This document shows, piece after piece, positions 5,342-8,361 of a stretch of 8,361 nucleotides of DNA; position 1 is the first letter of the stretch; every line of letters begins with the position of its first letter. Position numbers and translations under genes: made by a program. The notes beneath the pieces were generated by a model. The model saw nothing but the letters and a program-made list of their open reading frames with translations. It was not told the DNA's origin and did not search any database. The DNA comes from Aromatoleum sp. (GTDB taxonomy: Bacteria > Pseudomonadota > Gammaproteobacteria > Burkholderiales > Casimicrobiaceae): contig JAAFGU010000098.1 of NCBI GenBank assembly GCA_010365205.1, positions 1 through 8,361 on the forward strand, written 5' to 3'.

Positions 5342-7249
5342 TCAGCGACGCGCCGACACCTCCTCGCGAAGGCGATCGAGCAAGGACTCCAAGGGCATCG
5401 CCCCGAGATCCTCGCCGCTGCGGGTCCGCACGGCCACCTGTCCAACCTGCATTTCCCTGTCGCCGACAATCAACTGGTACGGCAACTTTTGCAGGCTATG
5501 TTCCCGAATTTTATAGGTAATTTTCTCATTACGCAAATCGGAGGCGACCCGCAGGCCGGCCGCCTTCAGACGGGCCTCGACGTCTCGGGCGTAGGGAGCC
5601 TGGCGGTCGGTGATCGTCAGGACCACGGCCTGAACCGGCGCTAGCCACAAGGGGAGTGCCCCGGCGTAGTGCTCGACCAGGATGCCGATGAAGCGCTCGA
5701 GCGACCCGACAATGGCCCGGTGCAGCATGACCGGGGTCTTTCGGGTGTTGTCCTCGCCGACGTACTCGGCGCCCAAGCGCCCCGGCATCTGGAAATCGAC
5801 CTGCATCGTGCCGCACTGCCAGGAACGGCCGATCGAGTCCTTGAGGTGGTACTCGACCTTCGGCCCGTAAAACGCCCCTTCCCCGGGCAGTTCGGTCCAT
5901 TCGACGCCACACGACGTCAACGCGCCGCGGAGCGCGCCTTCCGCCTTGTCCCACTGGCCGTCGTCACCGAGCCGCTGTTCCGGGCGCAGCGCGAGTTTGA
6001 TCGCAATCTCGGTAAATCCGAAGTCGCGGTAGACGTCGAGCGACAGCTGGTTGAATGCGGTCACCTCAGGCTGAATCTGGTCCTCGCTGCAGAAAATATG
6101 GCCGTCATCCTGGGTAAACGCACGCACCCGGATGATGCCGTGCAGCGCGCCCGACGGCTCGTTGCGATGGCAGCTTCCGAATTCGCCGTAGCGGAGCGGG
6201 AGGTCGCGGTAACTCCGCATATTCGAGTTGAACACCTGCACGTGGCCGGGGCAGTTCATCGGCTTGATCGCGAAGTCGCGCTTTTCCGACTCCGTCGTAA
6301 ACATGTTGTCCTTGTAGTTCTCCCAGTGGCCGGACTTCTCCCACAGCGAACGGTCGAGGATCTGCGGACACTTGATTTCCTGGTAGCCGTTGTCCTGGTA
6401 GACCCGGCGCATGAATTGCTCGACCTGCTGCCAGATCGACCAGCCTTTCGGATGCCAGAACACCATCCCCGGCGCCTCGTCCTGCAGGTGGTAGAGGTCG
6501 AGCTGGCGGCCCAGGCGGCGGTGGTCCCGCTTCTCGGCCTCCTCGATCCGGTGGAGATAGGCATCGAGATCCTCCTTTTTGGTCCAGGCCGTGCCGTAGA
6601 TTCGCTGCAGCATCTCGTTGCGTGAATCGCCGCGCCAGTAGGCGCCGGCGAGCTTCATCAGCTTGAACACCCGAAGCTTGCCCGTCGACGGGACATGCGG
6701 ACCGCGGCAAAGATCGGTGAACGCCCCCTCGGTATAGAGCGAGATGTCCTCATTCGACGGAATCGACGCGATGATCTCCGCCTTGTAGTGCTCGCCAATC
6801 GACTTGAAGTGGTCGACCGCGGCGTCGCGTGGCATCAGCGTGCGGACGACCGTTTCGTCCTTCTTCGCGAGTTCGGCCATTTTCTGCTCGATGGCCGTGA
6901 GGTCCTCGGGCGTAAACGGACGCTTGAACGAAAAATCGTAGAAGAAGCCGTCCTCGATAACCGGGCCGATCGTCACCTGGGCCTCGGGGAACAGGGTCTT
7001 CACCGCATACGCGAGCAGATGCGCGGTCGAATGGCGAATGATGTCGAGTCCGTCGGCGTCCTTGTCGGTGACGATTGCGAGGTCGGCATCGCGTTCGATC
7101 AGATACGACGTGTCGACGAGTTTTCCGTCGACGCGACCGGCCAAGGCAGCCTTGGCGAGCCCCGGGCCTATCGACGAGGCCACCTGGGCGACGGTGACGG
7201 CAGCGTCGAACTCCTTGACGGCGCCGTCGGGCAATCGGACTTTCGGCAT
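5342..7249 (-). CDS. thrS: Threonine--tRNA ligase
   Basis: A 635-residue ThrRS, close to the 642 of E. coli, which charges tRNA-Thr and clears mischarged Ser-tRNA-Thr. Domains in order: TGS (about 1-62); editing domain with the HxxxH pair H73/H77 and C181/H185; class II catalytic core (about 245-530); and the anticodon-binding domain (about 535-635). The zinc ligands C333, H384 and H510 align with E. coli C334, H385 and H511. Motif 2 Arg362 and motif 3 Arg519 are present. The frame is open to 7342, but that stretch crosses the terminator hairpin. MPKVRLPDG at 7249 fits the family, with GGGGA 6 bases before the ATG. A small dyad (TGACG-TTC-CGTCA in mRNA sense) covers the stop codon but has no U-run. 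A 71-base gap separates it from infC. Confidence 0.98.
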   Translation of the reverse strand: MPKVRLPDGAVKEFDAAVTVAQVASSIGPGLAKAALAGRVDGKLVDTSYLIERDADLAIVTDKDADGLDIIRHSTAHLLAYAVKTLFPEAQVTIGPVIEDGFFYDFSFKRPFTPEDLTAIEQKMAELAKKDETVVRTLMPRDAAVDHFKSIGEHYKAEIIASIPSNEDISLYTEGAFTDLCRGPHVPSTGKLRVFKLMKLAGAYWRGDSRNEMLQRIYGTAWTKKEDLDAYLHRIEEAEKRDHRRLGRQLDLYHLQDEAPGMVFWHPKGWSIWQQVEQFMRRVYQDNGYQEIKCPQILDRSLWEKSGHWENYKDNMFTTESEKRDFAIKPMNCPGHVQVFNSNMRSYRDLPLRYGEFGSCHRNEPSGALHGIIRVRAFTQDDGHIFCSEDQIQPEVTAFNQLSLDVYRDFGFTEIAIKLALRPEQRLGDDGQWDKAEGALRGALTSCGVEWTELPGEGAFYGPKVEYHLKDSIGRSWQCGTMQVDFQMPGRLGAEYVGEDNTRKTPVMLHRAIVGSLERFIGILVEHYAGALPLWLAPVQAVVLTITDRQAPYARDVEARLKAAGLRVASDLRNEKITYKIREHSLQKLPYQLIVGDREMQVGQVAVRTRSGEDLGAMPLESLLDRLREEVSARR

Positions 7250-7260
7250 GGCGGATCCCC

Positions 7261-7293
7261 AAAAACAAAAAAGTGCGGACGAGCCGCACTTTT
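7261..7293 (-). terminator. Intrinsic terminator in the thrS leader
   Basis: AAAAGTGCGG (7293-7284), a 5-base loop and CCGCACTTTT (7278-7269) form a perfect 10-bp stem. A U-rich tail follows: six Us, one G, then five Us (7272-7261). It ends 11 bases before the thrS ATG and immediately abuts the GGGGA ribosome binding site. It would end the tRNA-Val transcript, and because no promoter fits between it and thrS, thrS expression must pass through it. Confidence 0.9.
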
Positions 7294-7326
7294 CCGTGAA
7301 ACAGACGACGTGCGAACTCGCGTTCC

Positions 7327-7359
7327 CTACGGAAGTTCCCAACGCGTTCGCGGTGTCAT
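7327..7359 (-). CDS. Possible thrS leader peptide MTPRTRWELP (speculative)
   Basis: A 10-codon ORF between tRNA-Val and the thrS terminator. AAGGG sits 7 bases before its ATG, and codons 2 and 5 are threonine (ACA, ACG). A ribosome stalled on the second Thr codon would cover the first arm (7351-7343) of a stem that pairs with 7322-7312. That would free 7314-7310 to pair with the 5' arm of the terminator (7289-7285). This order is that of a classical attenuator, but two Thr codons are few and the antiterminator stem is only 5-6 bp. It could be chance. Confidence 0.22.
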   Translation of the reverse strand: MTPRTRWELP

Positions 7360-7400
7360 AACCATGCCCTTCGTTGCTGCAAGAGATCGCTTCGGGAAGC

Positions 7401-7477
7401 TGGTAGGCGCGATTGGACTCGAACCAACGACCCCCACCATGTCAAGGTGATGCTCTAACCAGCTGAGCTACGCGCCT
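7401..7477 (-). tRNA. tRNA-Val (anticodon GAC)
   Basis: A complete 77-base tRNA including encoded CCA. The acceptor stem AGGCGCG/CGCGCCT pairs over 7 bp, the D arm is GCTC/GAGC, and the anticodon arm is TCACC-TTGACAT-GGTGG with GAC in the anticodon position. The T arm is GTTGG-TTCGAGT-CCAAT, and the discriminator base is A. GAC reads the GUC and GUU valine codons. A tRNA-Val ahead of thrS is, from memory, a common arrangement in betaproteobacteria. Confidence 0.97.
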
Positions 7478-7488
7478 ATAAGTTTCTA

Positions 7489-7517
7489 ATTATAGCGACA
7501 TTTTCAAAGTGCGCCAA
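7489..7517 (-). promoter_or_regulatory. Sigma70-type promoter of tRNA-Val
   Basis: TTGGCG (7517-7512), a 17-base spacer and a perfect TATAAT (7494-7489) lie just before the tRNA, predicting a start a few bases upstream of its 5' end at 7477. With the thrS-leader terminator downstream, this makes a complete tRNA unit. Readthrough could also feed thrS. Confidence 0.8.
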
Positions 7518-7557
7518 ATCCGGATGGCCGCGTCGCCGGCATTGGCCCGCCGGCCGC

Positions 7558-8319
7558 TCACCGCCCGAGGAAAAGCCACAGCACCGCGATGAACGCTGGC
7601 TGATGGATCATGTAGATCGCGAGGCTGTGCTGCCCGAGGAAATGCAGCCAGCGCGGCGCCCGCGCAAACGGCGCGACAGCGCGCAGGCCGGTGCCGATCA
7701 GAGCGCGTCCGATGGCGATGCCGGCAAAGACGAATCCGGCCCAAGGGAACAGCGGGACGTAGTCCTCGGTCGCGGGTTTGTGGGTGGTGAATCCGATCCA
7801 CGCCAATTGGCGCTGGTCGAAGACAGGATTCGACCACACGATCCCGGCGACGATCATCGCGGTGCCGATCGCAATCGCAACAAGGGGCAAGCGCGCGAAG
7901 GGCCGCGCAAGCAGCGACGCCACGGCGATGCAATGGAGGATGCCGAAGTAGATGAAGGTGTCCGGAAACAGCAAGTAGCTGCCGAGCGTCGCCGCAGCTG
8001 CGCACGCGGCGATGACGGCAATTCGGCGCCAGAACCGTCGGGGCGTCACATGGGCGTCGGATGCAAGCGCGAGCGAGATCCCGACCAGCAGCAGGAACGA
8101 CGTTACGATCAACGCGCGAAACCCGAGCCAGAAGAGGTCGTGTTCGAAATCGGCGCTGATGGCGCGGTAGTACCGCAGGTCGAAGCATAAGTGATAGACA
8201 AACATCAGGCAGATCGCGCCGCCCCGCAGCGCGTCGATGCCCTCCACGTGGCGCGGCGCGTCGGAGGGGCGCTTGCCCGGGTGAACGTTCCGGTGGGCGG
8301 TGCCGCGTTTGCGGCTCAT
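7558..8319 (-). CDS. DUF1624 / heparan-alpha-glucosaminide N-acetyltransferase-like membrane protein
   Basis: A 253-residue multi-spanning inner-membrane protein. The N-terminal signature HVEGIDALRGGAICLMFVYH followed by LCFDLRYY (24-51), and the C-terminal LGQHSLAIYMIHQP (228-241), are characteristic of the DUF1624 family, which is related to the HGSNAT acyltransferase domain and YeiB. About seven hydrophobic segments are visible (about 34-50, 67-87, 98-118, 124-138, 143-163, 190-208, 234-250). By family relationship it may transfer an acyl group across the membrane; the substrate is unknown. I chose the ATG at 8319 because it overlaps the TGA of the upstream frame as ATGA; an ATG at 8349 is also in frame. 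It ends 80 bases before the tRNA and is probably not part of the translation operon. Confidence 0.85.
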   Translation of the reverse strand: MSRKRGTAHRNVHPGKRPSDAPRHVEGIDALRGGAICLMFVYHLCFDLRYYRAISADFEHDLFWLGFRALIVTSFLLLVGISLALASDAHVTPRRFWRRIAVIAACAAAATLGSYLLFPDTFIYFGILHCIAVASLLARPFARLPLVAIAIGTAMIVAGIVWSNPVFDQRQLAWIGFTTHKPATEDYVPLFPWAGFVFAGIAIGRALIGTGLRAVAPFARAPRWLHFLGQHSLAIYMIHQPAFIAVLWLFLGR

Positions 8320-8361
8320 CGCCAGGGCACGCCCCAGGTCACGCGCCATCCGGCGCCGTCG
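8316..8361 (-). CDS. C-terminal end of an unidentified upstream gene
   Basis: The last 14 visible codons of a frame entering from the right edge end in DGAGWRVTWGVPWR and then TGA at 8318-8316. The stop overlaps the ATG of the DUF1624 gene (ATGA), a typical coupled operon junction. The residues look like ordinary protein, but the piece is too short to identify, and the only evidence that it is coding is the overlap and the lack of stops. Confidence 0.4.
   Translation of the reverse strand, partial: DGAGWRVTWGVPWR

Noticed and set aside
5332..5344. Hairpin over the thrS stop codon as a terminator
   Set aside because: The stem is short and no U-run follows directly, so it is unlikely to stop transcription into infC.
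7250..7342. Longer thrS starting at 7342
   Set aside because: The extension crosses the terminator and precedes the normal MPKVRLPDG start, which has its own ribosome binding site.
7355..7382. Possible thrS promoter TTGCAG-16-TATGAC
   Set aside because: Only 3 of 6 and 4 of 6 bases match consensus with a 16-base spacer; too weak to call, and it would exclude the leader ORF.
5669..7450. Long plus-strand frames opposite thrS (5669-6625, 6695-7450)
   Set aside because: Shadows of thrS; the second also runs through the tRNA, which a real gene would not.
7518..7557. GCCGGC inverted repeat after the DUF1624 gene as a terminator
   Set aside because: A 6-bp GC stem without a U-run; GC-rich sequence gives such pairs by chance.

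Overview
This 8.4 kb, GC-rich window reads almost entirely on the minus strand. It carries the translation operon tRNA-Val - thrS - infC - rpmI - rplT - pheS - pheT - ihfA - merR-like. That order, with a PA2737-type MerR regulator after ihfA and a CCA-encoding tRNA-Val(GAC) ahead of thrS, points to a proteobacterium, most likely a betaproteobacterium (Burkholderiales or relatives). This assignment is inferred from gene order and protein sequence; no database search was possible.

In the direction of transcription (right to left), the window opens with the last ~15 codons of an unidentified gene. Its stop overlaps the ATG of a DUF1624/heparan-alpha-glucosaminide N-acetyltransferase-like membrane protein. 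A good sigma70-type promoter (TTGGCG-17-TATAAT) then drives tRNA-Val(GAC). A strong intrinsic terminator lies just before the thrS ribosome binding site. The ~107-base leader between tRNA and terminator holds a possible 10-codon leader ORF and mutually exclusive stems. Next come thrS, a 71-base gap, infC (apparently starting at the rare codon ATA), rpmI and rplT, closely packed. A second strong intrinsic terminator follows rplT. pheS starts 40 bases after it and pheT follows, then ihfA 8 bases beyond pheT, and a merR-like gene overlapping ihfA and leaving the window at base 1.

The genes form one functional group. ThrRS charges tRNA-Thr, PheS and PheT form the (alpha-beta)2 PheRS, IF-3 controls initiation fidelity, and L35 and L20 are early 50S assembly proteins. 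IHF-alpha is a nucleoid protein that is often encoded here. All the translation enzymes look complete, with their catalytic residues present.

The main anomaly is the pheS-pheT junction. These genes are normally almost contiguous, but here they are 192 bases apart. The gap is made of a 90-bp tandem repeat (about 2.3 copies) whose unit includes a copy of the last nine codons of pheS. The copy next to pheT has lost its stop and is in frame with pheT. The array also has perfect dyad symmetry around the pheS stop codon. Other points of interest are the ATA start of infC, the terminator-bearing leader of thrS, and the terminator between rplT and pheS, which has no leader peptide. I saw no CRISPR array, insertion sequence or phage gene, and no accessory system beyond this.
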